Part shown: piece after piece, positions 45,792 to 55,200 of the stretch
How the letters are laid out: the number at the start of each line of letters is the position of its first letter
Position numbering within the stretch: position 1 is the first letter of the stretch
Assembly: GCF_000338875.1 (NCBI RefSeq)
Contig: NZ_AOMO01000002.1
Coordinates: forward strand, 1-64,000
Origin: Vibrio mimicus CAIM 602
GTDB lineage: Bacteria > Pseudomonadota > Gammaproteobacteria > Enterobacterales > Vibrionaceae
Direction: 5' to 3'
Length of the DNA stretch: 64,000 bases
Position numbers and translations under genes: made by a program
Notes under the pieces: model-generated
Databases searched by the model: none
Seen by the model: the letters and a program-made list of their open reading frames with translations, nothing else
Told to the model about the DNA's origin: nothing

Positions 45792-46712
45792 ACTGCTTTC
45801 AGCCTCGCTTTGCGTTCTGTTAAGCGGGGCAAAATACCATTCACCACCGTCGTAACAACGATTATCGCTAGGCCCAGTTTTTGGGTTAGGCGGTAATCCA
45901 CATCAAAAAACAAAACTTGCCACAGAGCACTAAATAAAAGATTAGTGAAAATCAGCGGAGCAAGCTGAGAGCCAGATTGCGCCAAACGGTATGCTTTCGC
46001 ACGAAACACCTGAGTATTCACCACCAACATGGAAGCCAACAGCAAGGCTGCGAAGTTCAACGCCCCCCGGCTCATCCCAAGTCATGCCAATGCTCGATAA
46101 CACATCGCCACTCCAAGGTACCATCAGAATAAGTGGGCTCAGTAGCAAAGCCGCGACTAAAAATGTCCAAGCGTGAATTTCTATCGAACGCATGTCGCTT
46201 TTCGTTGCACGGTATAAGCTGAGTTGTGAGCCAGCATTAAATAGCCCCGCGCCAAGGCCAGACAGCAACTCAGGCCGCCATTCAATCGACCCCGTGCTGC
46301 CAGCAAGCAGGATGACACCGATAAAGATTACACACACACTGAGAACGGTTCGCCACGCCAATTGTCCACCCCATAACAGCTTTTCAAATAAAGGGATAAA
46401 CAGCGGCCCAGTGCTAAACAGCACGACACTTTCAACCAAAGAGAGAGACTGTAGCGAATAGATAAAACAGAGTTGGCTCCCTGCAATACAGACCGAGCGA
46501 ATCAGTAATGAAGAGAGCATTCCTCTCTGCGGCCAACGAAAATGGGTTAATTTCATCACCATTAACAAAAACAGTGCCGGGATAACAAAGCGCAAAAATC
46601 CCAACATCGCAATCGGCATGATCTGAGTGAGGTACTTACTTAATAGACTCGTTAGCGACAAACTAAAGGTGGATAACAACATAAACAGCACTGGGGAAAA
46701 ATGATTAGGCAT
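45788..46712 (-). pseudogene. DMT/EamA transporter, frameshifted
   Basis: The N-terminal 215 residues (about seven membrane segments, TFSLSLTSLLSKYLTQIMPI) are in one frame. It turns into nonsense at a run of six C (46063-46068 on the plus strand). The other frame continues with the last segments (GALNFAALLLASMLVVNTQV; LAPLIFTNLLFSALWQVLFF) to the stop at 45788. Removing one C joins them as DEPGALNF and gives a full ten-segment protein of about 308 residues. The stop at 45788-45790 overlaps the DUF3541 stop, supporting the full-length gene. A LysR gene is divergent. Confidence 0.82.
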
Positions 46713-46811
46713 ACGACTCTCCTTACACTTGCCTCATTGTAAAGAGATGACCGCATAAAAAATAACGAGTAATATTGACCAAACCTGTTAGATAAACTTA
46801 CAAGTAGTTCT

Positions 46812-47747
46812 ATGCGTAAATTGGCTCCATTAAAATCCCTCTATTCTTTTGTTGCTGTTGCAGAGACAGGTAGCATGACACTTGCAGCGGAAGCGTTGAA
46901 TGTCAGCCATTCTGCAATCAGTCAAGCAATCAAATCCTTAGAGACACAGCTGGATCAGCCTCTTTTCCACCGTGTCGGTCGTCAAGTTATACTTAACAGT
47001 GCGGGGAAACGTTACTACCAGAAAGTCGCTCCAGCTTTAGAACAAATCGTCGAAGCAACAGAGTCACTCTTAAAACCCACTTACTCAAACCGCATCACAC
47101 TCAATATGATTAATTCGCTGGCTCTGCATTGGTGGATCCCACGCGTAAGTAGCTTCCAAGCCTTTGCACCCGAGGTAGATGTACGCATTTCGACCCTGAC
47201 AGGAACATTTTCCTTAGCGGATCAGAGCGTAGACGTCGCACTTATCCACGGTCAGTTGCGTGACTGGCAAGACTACTATTGCGAGAAATTAGCCGAGGAT
47301 GAATTGGTGATGGTTGCAAGCCGAGCCATGGTTTCCTCCGAGATCTCCGCTCAACAAGCCTTAGCGCAACTTCCAGCGATTTTTGCCAGTAACCCTAGGC
47401 GTCAAAATGATTGGGAAATCTGGTGCCAAGCCAATCAAGTCAACCCGCCAAAACAGCAGCGCAACCTTTCTTTTGCGGCTTCAGCACAAGCATTGCAAGC
47501 CACGCTCAGTGGTTTGGGCGTGTTTGTGACTCATCGCCTGTTTGTGAAGCAGGAAGTGGAAAGCGGCATTTTAAAAGAAATCGGCAACACGGTGATTCAT
47601 CCCGATCAAGGATATTATTTTGCGTGCACCGCCGACAAACTGCGCTCTGAGGCAGTTTTAAAGTTAAGGAAGTGGCTAAGCAGCGAGTTTCAACAAGAGG
47701 TAAAAGCCACCCAAAGTGGTAGATACTTTTCCAGCAAAAGCGACTGA
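46812..47747 (+). CDS. LysR-family regulator (GcvA-like)
   Basis: A 311-residue LysR protein (LYSFVAVAETGSMTLAAEAL, VSHSAISQAIKSLETQLDQP) with a C-terminal effector domain of the GcvA/AmpR subgroup (NSLALHWWIPRVSSFQA). It is divergent from the broken DMT transporter, which is its likely target. Confidence 0.87.
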   Translation: MRKLAPLKSLYSFVAVAETGSMTLAAEALNVSHSAISQAIKSLETQLDQPLFHRVGRQVILNSAGKRYYQKVAPALEQIVEATESLLKPTYSNRITLNMINSLALHWWIPRVSSFQAFAPEVDVRISTLTGTFSLADQSVDVALIHGQLRDWQDYYCEKLAEDELVMVASRAMVSSEISAQQALAQLPAIFASNPRRQNDWEIWCQANQVNPPKQQRNLSFAASAQALQATLSGLGVFVTHRLFVKQEVESGILKEIGNTVIHPDQGYYFACTADKLRSEAVLKLRKWLSSEFQQEVKATQSGRYFSSKSD

Positions 47748-47887
47748 AATCATCTTAATTATCGAAAATAAAACAAATTGCATATCGAAAAGATGCTGAT
47801 AGTCACACTATTTCGTTATTTCTCGCCTTCAAATAAGCCAATTTCATCTAAACTTTAGCTAACTTTGAAAAATGAGTCGAAATTGGG

Positions 47888-49063
47888 ATGGACACCTTTG
47901 CTGGCAATCAATTGAAAGAGATGACGGAGATGCGCTTCGCCCGTAAGCAGCATATTGTTCTGATCAGCTCCGGTGTTACTTCGGCAATATTTCTTGTATT
48001 TGCTCTTTATGACTATCTCAATAACCAATTCCTCTCCAGTGGTTTACTGCTGTTGAGTGGCATAGCCACGCTTTTGAACATGCTGTCGCTAAACCGTCAT
48101 CGACAACTACACACACAGGCAGATTTAATCCTCTCATTAATTTTGCTCACCTACGCTGTTGCTTTGATTAGTAATAATCAAAATGAATTGTGGCACCTTC
48201 TATGGCTGTACCCACTCATTACCACTTTAGTGATGATTAACCCCTTTAGAATGGGCGTGGTGTACAGCAGTGCGATTTGTTTGGCCATGACTGCTCCGTT
48301 CTTTTCAACCATTATCAAACGGGGGGAACACATATCGAACACAGTTATTTTTTGATCAGCTTGTACGCACTCACCATCATTTGTAACACGGCGTCTTTCT
48401 TTTTTCTCTCGAGCGATCAATTACATTCATACGCTATACCAAGAGGGGATTGAAGAGCTGGCGTATCTCGACCCACTCACCGGGTTAGCGAATCGTTGGA
48501 GTTTTGAAAGTTGGGCGACCGAAAAACTCAAAGAGCAAAATGGAGCAAATACCATTACCGCTTTGATTTTCCTTGATATCGATAACTTCAAGCGGATTAA
48601 TGACAACTACGGCCATGATGTGGGCGACCAAGTGTTGAAGCATTTCGCCCATCGCCTGCGCAATAATGTGCGTAACAAGGATCGCCAAACCAATCAGCAC
48701 GATTACTCAATTGCTCGATTTGCAGGGGATGAATTTGTGTTGCTTTTATACGGCGTACGCAGTTTACGTGACCTTGATAATATTCTGGATCGAATATCTT
48801 GCTTGTTTATCGATCGTTACCCAGAAACGGACATGCTGAATCATCTTACTGTGAGTATCGGTGTAGCAATTTATCCTAAAGATGCGATCTCGCTTTCCGA
48901 ACTGACGCGTTGTGCTGATAAAGCCATGTATGCCGCTAAACATGGCGGGAAGAACCAATACCGCTACTATCATGACGCCGCTTACCCTCCCCCGATCAAA
49001 ACACCGTTAGAGGTTGAATCAAACGATCCTCCAAATGTCACACCATTGAAAAAAGCGCACTAA
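47888..49063 (+). pseudogene. Membrane diguanylate cyclase with AGDEF site, frameshifted
   Basis: The first part (47888-48355) has several membrane segments (VLISSGVTSAIFLVFALYDY; LILSLILLTYAVALIS) and stops early. A second frame continues the last segment (YFLISLYALTIICNTASFFF). The original frame then resumes with INYIHTLYQEGIEELAYLDP and a full GGDEF domain (DIDNFKRINDNYGHDVGD). One G gained at 48321-48326 and one T lost at 48400-48405 would restore about 390 residues. The active site AGDEF identifies the VCA0965 homologue, reported active despite the altered motif. Base errors or true loss must be told apart. Confidence 0.85.
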
Positions 49064-49065
49064 GT

Positions 49066-49347
49066 TCAGCCAAACATGTACATGAGCCACAAACTCACTG
49101 CACCGAAAACCGTCATCCAAGCCGCATAGCGCACCGTATTGGGCTTATCCGGTTTCGGTTTCACCACTGGTTTTAATGCGGTTCGTTTGGCGAACTGCAT
49201 AATCCCGGGGTCATCCTCATGCACCTCTTCCCGTTTATGCTGCGCCGTATTCGCCGTTTGAGTAAAACGTTGCAACTGCTCTTTGGTCAGGTCTTGGCTA
49301 GGATCGTAATTAGAATATTGATCGGTATGTTTGGGTTGAATAGACAT
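49066..49347 (-). CDS. Small C-tail-anchored membrane protein
   Basis: A 93-residue protein with a long polar N-terminus (MSIQPKHTDQYSNYDPSQDL, basic KPVVKPKPDKP) and one C-terminal membrane segment (AAWMTVFGAVSLWLMYMFG). Family not recognised. GGGAGGG before 49347 fixes the start. It is convergent with the cyclase gene, 2 bases apart. Confidence 0.75.
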   Translation of the reverse strand: MSIQPKHTDQYSNYDPSQDLTKEQLQRFTQTANTAQHKREEVHEDDPGIMQFAKRTALKPVVKPKPDKPNTVRYAAWMTVFGAVSLWLMYMFG

Positions 49348-49534
49348 GGTAATCCCTCCCATTCATGTGTTGTCCATCGTATTGAGTTTAACGGCTAATT
49401 CCGAGTTAACTCGTGGTATTACTTCCAATCATTCAAATTTCTCGAATATGAACCTCAATTTCGCCTGCTGCTCATCTAGGCAAGGCTTAACTACAATTCC
49501 CTCATCAGCGCTCAGCCTATAATGGAGAAGCCTC

Positions 49535-50383
49535 ATGATTAAAGACCGCGAAATTCGCCAAACAGTTCCCGCACAGCCGACTTCGGATGGTGACGGTGTG
49601 AAAATTCAGCGTATTGCTGGGTTCCAACGCTCAAATTTCTCACCGTTCCTGATGCTCGATGAACTGAAAGCAGACACTCAAGCTGACTACATTGGTGGTT
49701 TCCCACCTCACCCTCATCGAGGCATTGAAACTTTGACTTACATGCTACAGGGGCATTTTCAACATCGAGATCAGATGGGGAATGTCGGGGAGTTACGTTC
49801 AGGTGGCGCGCAGTGGATGGCGGCCGGACGAGGCGTGATTCACAGTGAAATGCCAATCATGCAAGAAGGCCAGCTTCACGGTTTCCAGATTTGGATTAAT
49901 CAGCCGGCTCGCAACAAGATGTCACCGGCGAAATATCACGACTTTCAACCGGAAAGCATTATTGAATGTGTTCATCCGCAGCAAGGTTTATTAAGAGTGA
50001 TTGCCGGTTCAATTACTTTGGATACAGAAACGATCACAGGGCCATTAACAGACACCGGTGTGCCTGCCACTGTCGCGGACTGGCGTGCTGAAGCGGATCA
50101 ACAAATCAGCATCAACACTCTTTCAACGTTTAACGCCATGCTCTATGTCTATCGTGGAAGCCTTACACTGGGCAATCAATCGGTTAAAGCGGGGCAAATG
50201 GCCATGCTTTCAGACGGTGAACGCTTGACGATGAAAGCTGAACAGCCTAGCGGGTGTTTAATTTTGATGGGAGAACCCATTGATGAACCTGTCGTTCATT
50301 ATGGACCTTTCGTGATGAACAGCATGGCTGAAATTGAGCAAGCGATCCGCGATTACAATGCAGGCCACTTCGATACGTACTAA
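49535..50383 (+). CDS. Pirin family protein
   Basis: A 282-residue double cupin. The pirin motif FPPHPHRGIETLTYMLQG holds the metal-binding histidines, with HSEMP further on. E. coli YhhW-type pirins act as quercetinases; others have regulatory roles. The role here is unknown. GAGAAGCC precedes the ATG. Confidence 0.9.
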   Translation: MIKDREIRQTVPAQPTSDGDGVKIQRIAGFQRSNFSPFLMLDELKADTQADYIGGFPPHPHRGIETLTYMLQGHFQHRDQMGNVGELRSGGAQWMAAGRGVIHSEMPIMQEGQLHGFQIWINQPARNKMSPAKYHDFQPESIIECVHPQQGLLRVIAGSITLDTETITGPLTDTGVPATVADWRAEADQQISINTLSTFNAMLYVYRGSLTLGNQSVKAGQMAMLSDGERLTMKAEQPSGCLILMGEPIDEPVVHYGPFVMNSMAEIEQAIRDYNAGHFDTY

Positions 50384-50558
50384 TTCGTTTTAGAGTCTCC
50401 CCTTTTCCAGCCCTAACAGATTGGGAGGTAGATAGGGGAAATTCGTCAGTGTCCCGACATTTGGGGACAACCAAAGTGAAAATCCACTGCTAGCCCACGT
50501 TGAAATGGCAACGGATGTTGCAACCATTAAACATGGGATGAGATATCACAAATGGTTT

Positions 50559-50586
50559 GCCACACCTTTAAGGTGTGGCTTTTTTT
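50559..50586. terminator. Terminator
   Basis: GCCACACC pairs with GGTGTGGC (50559-50579), followed by a long T run. It lies between two convergent genes, the pirin gene and ppnP. Confidence 0.88.
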
Positions 50587-50606
50587 ATGCAACTTTTTTT
50601 ATGCGA

Positions 50607-50894
50607 TTAGGCAGGCAAAAACTCGCACAGATAGGCGGTGGCGACTTCCACTTGCAGATCAAAAGAGGAGTTACCCGCCACTTCAAATGCTTCACCAGCA
50701 TTAAAGGTAGTCCAATCCGCTTCACCAGCTCGTTTAATGGTTAAAGCACCCTTCACTACTGTCATACGCTCTGGCGCACCTGTACCAAAGGTATATTGGC
50801 CTGGCGCCATCACCCCAACGGTACTTTCGCCATCTTGCTGGCTAAAACCTAATGACTTCACGTTGCCATCAAAGTACGTATTTTCCTTAATCAT
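50607..50894 (-). CDS. ppnP: Pyrimidine/purine nucleoside phosphorylase PpnP
   Basis: A 95-residue single cupin of the PpnP (YaiE, DUF1255) family (ENTYFDGNVKSLGFSQQDGE; TVGVMAPGQYTFGTGAPERM). It cleaves nucleosides with phosphate. Full length. Confidence 0.93.
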   Translation of the reverse strand: MIKENTYFDGNVKSLGFSQQDGESTVGVMAPGQYTFGTGAPERMTVVKGALTIKRAGEADWTTFNAGEAFEVAGNSSFDLQVEVATAYLCEFLPA

Positions 50895-51284
50895 TTTTTC
50901 TTCCTGTCTGTCGTCAATGCTTGCAGTGGTTTCACTGCAAAATCCAAGCGAGAGTTGTAACTCATCATTTAACTTTGCACAAGCGTCGCCAGCAGGAGAG
51001 CTATACTAAAAACAGTCGTAAAGTGTTGCATATTCCCGATGAACAATGGCAGAGGGTAAGCCGCCTGCATGTGAGACTCTCATCAGTAAACACTAAATAT
51101 ATTTGAGGGTAGGATCACGCTTTTACCGTATGCGTTTTGCGGTTAAGAGTCGCATAGCACAAGCTAGGCAGCAGCATAATCTAAGCCTTTAGTCTTAGAT
51201 TTTTCAGTGTGATACAACGATGATGCATTATCCGATGCCTCTAACAAGGTGGTAGCGATCCCATGCTGAAGATTGGTAGATTCG
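50895..51284. other. Gene-free gap with an orphan terminator-like hairpin
   Basis: 390 bases. A hairpin AATCTAAG/CTTAGATT (51178-51185 with 51194-51201) is followed by T on the plus strand. It is preceded by a smaller stem (51129-51134 with 51151-51156). No plus-strand gene lies directly upstream. The left end contains the ppnP promoter. No ORF worth listing. Confidence 0.45.
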
Positions 51285-51752
51285 ATGTTTGTTATAAAAC
51301 CAAGTGAGAAAATGTCAAAAGAGCTGGTATTTAAATCTGTATTCTGGTCATCACTTTCCATTTTAGCGGTGGCATTCGCCATGCTGCTCTATGTGAGTTA
51401 CCAAGATTATGTGAACCCCAAACATGTTTATGGTTCTTGGGTCGAAATTGGAGCACCGAGCTATCAAACCGAAGTTCTGCGCTTTAACGATCAAGGCGTC
51501 TTTCGTAATGAGCGTTTGATCAGCACCACATTTGAATTTGACGGTGCAGCCATCACGATCCGCACTGGTAACGGCACTTTCGTGTATGAGCTGTCTGGAA
51601 CCTTTAACTCACCTCAGTTAAAACGAATCCAGCCAAACTCTCCTATTCAGCGCTTTATTCGCGAAGGCTTTGAATACACCGTCACTAATCAAGGGAATAA
51701 CGCCACGCAAATGAGGCGGTCGGCGTTATCCGAACATTTCAACGAAAAATAG
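51285..51752 (+). CDS. DUF2850 membrane protein
   Basis: A 155-residue protein with one membrane segment near the N-terminus (SVFWSSLSILAVAFAMLLYV). A periplasmic domain of the DUF2850 type follows (VYGSWVEIGAPSYQTEVLRF; GTFVYELSGTFNSPQLKRI). Function unknown, mostly seen in Vibrionaceae. The start is uncertain: TTG 51273, ATG 51285 or ATG 51312 are all possible. Confidence 0.72.
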   Translation: MFVIKPSEKMSKELVFKSVFWSSLSILAVAFAMLLYVSYQDYVNPKHVYGSWVEIGAPSYQTEVLRFNDQGVFRNERLISTTFEFDGAAITIRTGNGTFVYELSGTFNSPQLKRIQPNSPIQRFIREGFEYTVTNQGNNATQMRRSALSEHFNEK

Positions 51753-51760
51753 CGCCCGTT

Positions 51761-53014
51761 TTAACATTCCGTTGCTCGGGGCAATCCCTCTTTCTCGCCA
51801 CTCTCCTGCTCTCGCTGCGCCAACCAATACAACCCGATCATTCCTAAGCACAACACAAAACAGAGCCCATACAACCACTGGGAATTGAGATACTCAATCA
51901 TCATGCCTCCAACCAGAGGGGCGATAGCAAAACCGAGTGAATAGAGTGCCGCAGCACCGAAATAGGAACCCCGTAAATGTGGGGGAGCTAAACGGTCAAT
52001 CTGCACATTCAAGGTCGGGAATGCGATCACTTCCCCCATGCTCAATACAAAGCAGGCCAAATACCAACCTAAAGGCCACGCTTCAGGAGTGAACATAAAC
52101 CCGATTTGAGCAACCCCCATCAATGCCATTCCTAACTGTGTTCGGGTGAACAAAGGCACATTTTCCAGCAATTTTAGGGTTGGAAATTGAAACAGGATGA
52201 TGGTCATGGTGTTCACCAAAACCAGTCCCGCAACCAGTTGTGCGGCATCCGCAATTTCCGATCGCACAATCACTTGCGGTAAGGAAGATTCCACCTGCCC
52301 ATACACAAACATCATCAGGAAATTCGCCAACATCATTTTGACGAACACACTGTCTTTACTGATCACACGCAGAGTGGCAGAGAAATTGGGGAGCAGTGAT
52401 CGATCCGGTTGTTGAAAACGTCCTTTCCGCTCTAAGGTCGCAAGCAACCATAAACCAAACAGGAAATAAGCCACACCCGTGACAATAAACAGCACTTGAG
52501 GATGAGCGAGCGCAAGGGTGATACCGATTAATGGACCAATAGCACCACCGAGGTTGAGCAAGAAATAACGCACATTGAGCGCTAATTCGCGGTCTTTTTC
52601 ATTCGGTAAGTTATCACCAATCACCGCTTTTCCGGGGGCTTCAATCATCGGACGCATCAAACCCGTTAATACGATCATGATGAAGAACTGCCAGATCTGG
52701 TCTGAAAGGCCGATACCTGCATACGCAAAAGTGGCGATCAAAGAACCGCTCACCATCACCCATTTTCGGCCAAATTTGTCGGATAAATATCCTGAATACA
52801 ATCCTGTCAGAGAACCCACTAATGCCGAAGTTGCCAGCATAGCCCCCACTTCTGTCGCCGTTGCATGGTAATCTTGGTACAGGAACACCACCAAGAAAGG
52901 CCAAGCCATAAAAAAGCTGGTACGCGCAAATAAAGTACCAACAAGCACCGTCCACACCGGGAAGTTAAAACGCCTTACCCTTTCCCACTGAAATAAACTT
53001 TCACTTCTATCCAT
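51761..53014 (-). CDS. MFS exporter (MdtH-like)
   Basis: A 417-residue major facilitator with 12 membrane segments. The motif SGYLSDKFGRKWVMVSG is between segments 2 and 3. The overall layout is like MdtH/YceL drug exporters. GGAAGGG 6 bases before the ATG at 53014 fixes the start; an in-frame extension to 53116 is rejected. Convergent with the DUF2850 gene. Confidence 0.85.
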   Translation of the reverse strand: MDRSESLFQWERVRRFNFPVWTVLVGTLFARTSFFMAWPFLVVFLYQDYHATATEVGAMLATSALVGSLTGLYSGYLSDKFGRKWVMVSGSLIATFAYAGIGLSDQIWQFFIMIVLTGLMRPMIEAPGKAVIGDNLPNEKDRELALNVRYFLLNLGGAIGPLIGITLALAHPQVLFIVTGVAYFLFGLWLLATLERKGRFQQPDRSLLPNFSATLRVISKDSVFVKMMLANFLMMFVYGQVESSLPQVIVRSEIADAAQLVAGLVLVNTMTIILFQFPTLKLLENVPLFTRTQLGMALMGVAQIGFMFTPEAWPLGWYLACFVLSMGEVIAFPTLNVQIDRLAPPHLRGSYFGAAALYSLGFAIAPLVGGMMIEYLNSQWLYGLCFVLCLGMIGLYWLAQREQESGEKEGLPRATEC

Positions 53015-53211
53015 ATTTCCCTTCCATTGCTGACTGACATTGCATAGGCGACTTGTGTCACACTTTGTGTAATCTTTGTTCAATATAAAGAGAATAAATT
53101 TTGAAAGATAGCTCAATTTCTCAAATGGTTAAGAACAAAAAGAAATAAGGAGACAGTTAAATTAACCCTAATTTAAACAGGCAGTTATCTGTTCTAAATG
53201 CCAATAAAAAA

Positions 53212-53238
53212 GCCGCAGAATCATTAATATTCTGCGGC
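53212..53238 (-). terminator. Terminator after chemoreceptor gene
   Basis: GCCGCAGAAT (53212-53221) pairs with ATTCTGCGGC (53229-53238). On the minus strand six T follow. Confidence 0.9.
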
Positions 53239-53304
53239 TTTCGAGTGGTTTTATCAGCGTTTATCACTTCATTATGAGTTTACCGCTGAATTTGTTGCTT
53301 TTCT

Positions 53305-54933
53305 TTATAGCTTAAAGAAAGCCAACTGTGCTTTTTGCTTCTCAGCAAGGCGAGAAAGTTCGTTACTCGCACTCGCACTTTGGCTGATACCCGTTACGTT
53401 CTGATGCACCAGAGTAGACATGTTCGATACGTTACGGTTGATATCTTGCGTGACATGAGATTGTTGCTCAGCCGCAGTCGCCACTTGTGCGTTACTGTCG
53501 TTAATATCAGAAACCGATTCCGTAATGCCGATTAACGCATCATTCGCTTTAGCCGTTAGCTCTTTATTTTGAGCCAGCATGTCTAGGCTTGTTTGCATAC
53601 TGTCATTCGCCATATTGGATTGACTTTGCAGCTCTTCAATGATGGCTTGAATCTCTTTGGTTGATTCTTGAGTGCGCGCAGCCAGCATACGAACTTCATC
53701 CGCTACCACCGCAAAACCACGGCCTGATTCACCAGCACGAGCCGCTTCAATCGCTGCATTCAATGCCAACAGGTTGGTTTGATCCGATACGCCACGGATC
53801 ACTTCAATCACGTTGCTGATCTGCTCAGATTGCTCTTTCAAACGCAGAACCACACGCGCGGCATCATTCAGAGCCAGTGCCATTTGCTCACTCGCTTGGC
53901 TGCTTTCTTTGAAAATCGCAAGACCTGATTTCGCCAATTCATCCGCTTCACGCGCGGTTGAGTCTGCGGATGATGCGTTATCACTGACGTTATCCGCCGT
54001 GCTCGCCAATTCGTTAACTGCAGAAGCAACTTGTTCGATTTCCATCAGTTCAAGCTGAGCATTTGATTCTGATTGAGACATCACTGCCGCAAGCTCAGTC
54101 GATGCCGAAGCCACTTCTTCACTAATTCGAGTCAGTTGCTCTACTGTGGTGTACAGTTGTTTCACTGTGGTATTCACGTCTTGGCTCAGCTTAGCGATTT
54201 CGTTGTCGCCATCATCATCTGCTTGTACAGAAAGATCACCTTGTGCCAATTTACGCATCACTGCTTGCAAGCTGTTGATCGGTGCAACAATTTGACCTGA
54301 CAGCAACCAAGCCGCCACAACAGACAGCACCAATACAGACAGTACCGTGATCATAGCGTTGCGCATTACGATCGCATTGCTTGCCGAACTGGCTTGCATT
54401 GATTCGGTCGCATAACGGTTCACTTTTTTCGACAGCTCGTTGATAGAGCTCACCATTAGGTTACCCGTCTCGCGGTAAGTGCGAATAAATGCACTCGCTT
54501 CTTGAGCGGTTGCAGTGCCTTGATCAACACGGTTAAACAGGCTCACCATCTGTTGAGATTCGTCTACGTAGTTGGTAATACGTTGTTCAACCACATTCAC
54601 ATCGTCTCTGAACTGCGGTTCTTCACCCATCACTTCAAGAGCAGCTTCCGCTTGCTTCAGACCCGCTTTTAACTCGGTAAGGAACTCACCACGGCGCTCA
54701 GCATCATAAATCGCGTAAACCGCACTGATACGTAGTGGATAGATAGTATCGTCCACTTTCGCTAGCGTATCTTTGTAATTAACCAGTGAATGGGTGTTAT
54801 CAGCAATGGCTTTTTGCTCATGAGTTAGGTTGGCTTTAGTGATCCACAAGGCAATCACCAACGCGACCATAGTAAATAGAACAGGAAGTAAAACTTGGAA
54901 CCGAATGGACAAGTTTTTCAGAGAAAATGGCAT
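53305..54933 (-). CDS. Methyl-accepting chemotaxis protein
   Basis: A 542-residue receptor. TM1 (about 13-32, [18 protein letters not shown]) precedes a four-helix-bundle-like periplasmic domain. TM2 ([20 protein letters not shown]), a HAMP domain and a long signalling coil follow. The conserved tip reads [37 protein letters not shown]. No pentapeptide tether is seen at the C-terminus. The ligand is unknown. AGAGG before 54933 fixes the start. Probably VCA0974. Confidence 0.92.
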   Translation of the reverse strand: MPFSLKNLSIRFQVLLPVLFTMVALVIALWITKANLTHEQKAIADNTHSLVNYKDTLAKVDDTIYPLRISAVYAIYDAERRGEFLTELKAGLKQAEAALEVMGEEPQFRDDVNVVEQRITNYVDESQQMVSLFNRVDQGTATAQEASAFIRTYRETGNLMVSSINELSKKVNRYATESMQASSASNAIVMRNAMITVLSVLVLSVVAAWLLSGQIVAPINSLQAVMRKLAQGDLSVQADDDGDNEIAKLSQDVNTTVKQLYTTVEQLTRISEEVASASTELAAVMSQSESNAQLELMEIEQVASAVNELASTADNVSDNASSADSTAREADELAKSGLAIFKESSQASEQMALALNDAARVVLRLKEQSEQISNVIEVIRGVSDQTNLLALNAAIEAARAGESGRGFAVVADEVRMLAARTQESTKEIQAIIEELQSQSNMANDSMQTSLDMLAQNKELTAKANDALIGITESVSDINDSNAQVATAAEQQSHVTQDINRNVSNMSTLVHQNVTGISQSASASNELSRLAEKQKAQLAFFKL

Positions 54934-55152
54934 GCTTAACCTCTTTAAACGTAACGCACGCATCCATGCATATGGGATTATTCCCAGCACAAAAATTCGA
55001 CAAAATATTAGACCTTAATCACATTATTGTCCAGTTTAAATCAATATAAATTTCATATGGTTATAAACACATTGGCGTCAAAAATATATCACTCAGGCCA
55101 AAATAATGGCGAAAGGTAGATAAATGACAATTTGTGTATTTATATGAAAGAA

Positions 55153-55188
55153 TGTGAACACAACAATAGCGCTATCGTTGTGTTCACA
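55153..55188. repeat. 36-bp near-perfect palindrome
   Basis: TGTGAACACAAC-A-ATAGC is directly followed by GCTAT-C-GTTGTGTTCACA. Only one pair mismatches and there is no spacer. It lies 12 bases after the Lon-like gene stop. Without a T run it is not a classical terminator, though it would still form a strong RNA hairpin. Confidence 0.8.
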
Positions 55189-55200
55189 ATATGGAAGGTG

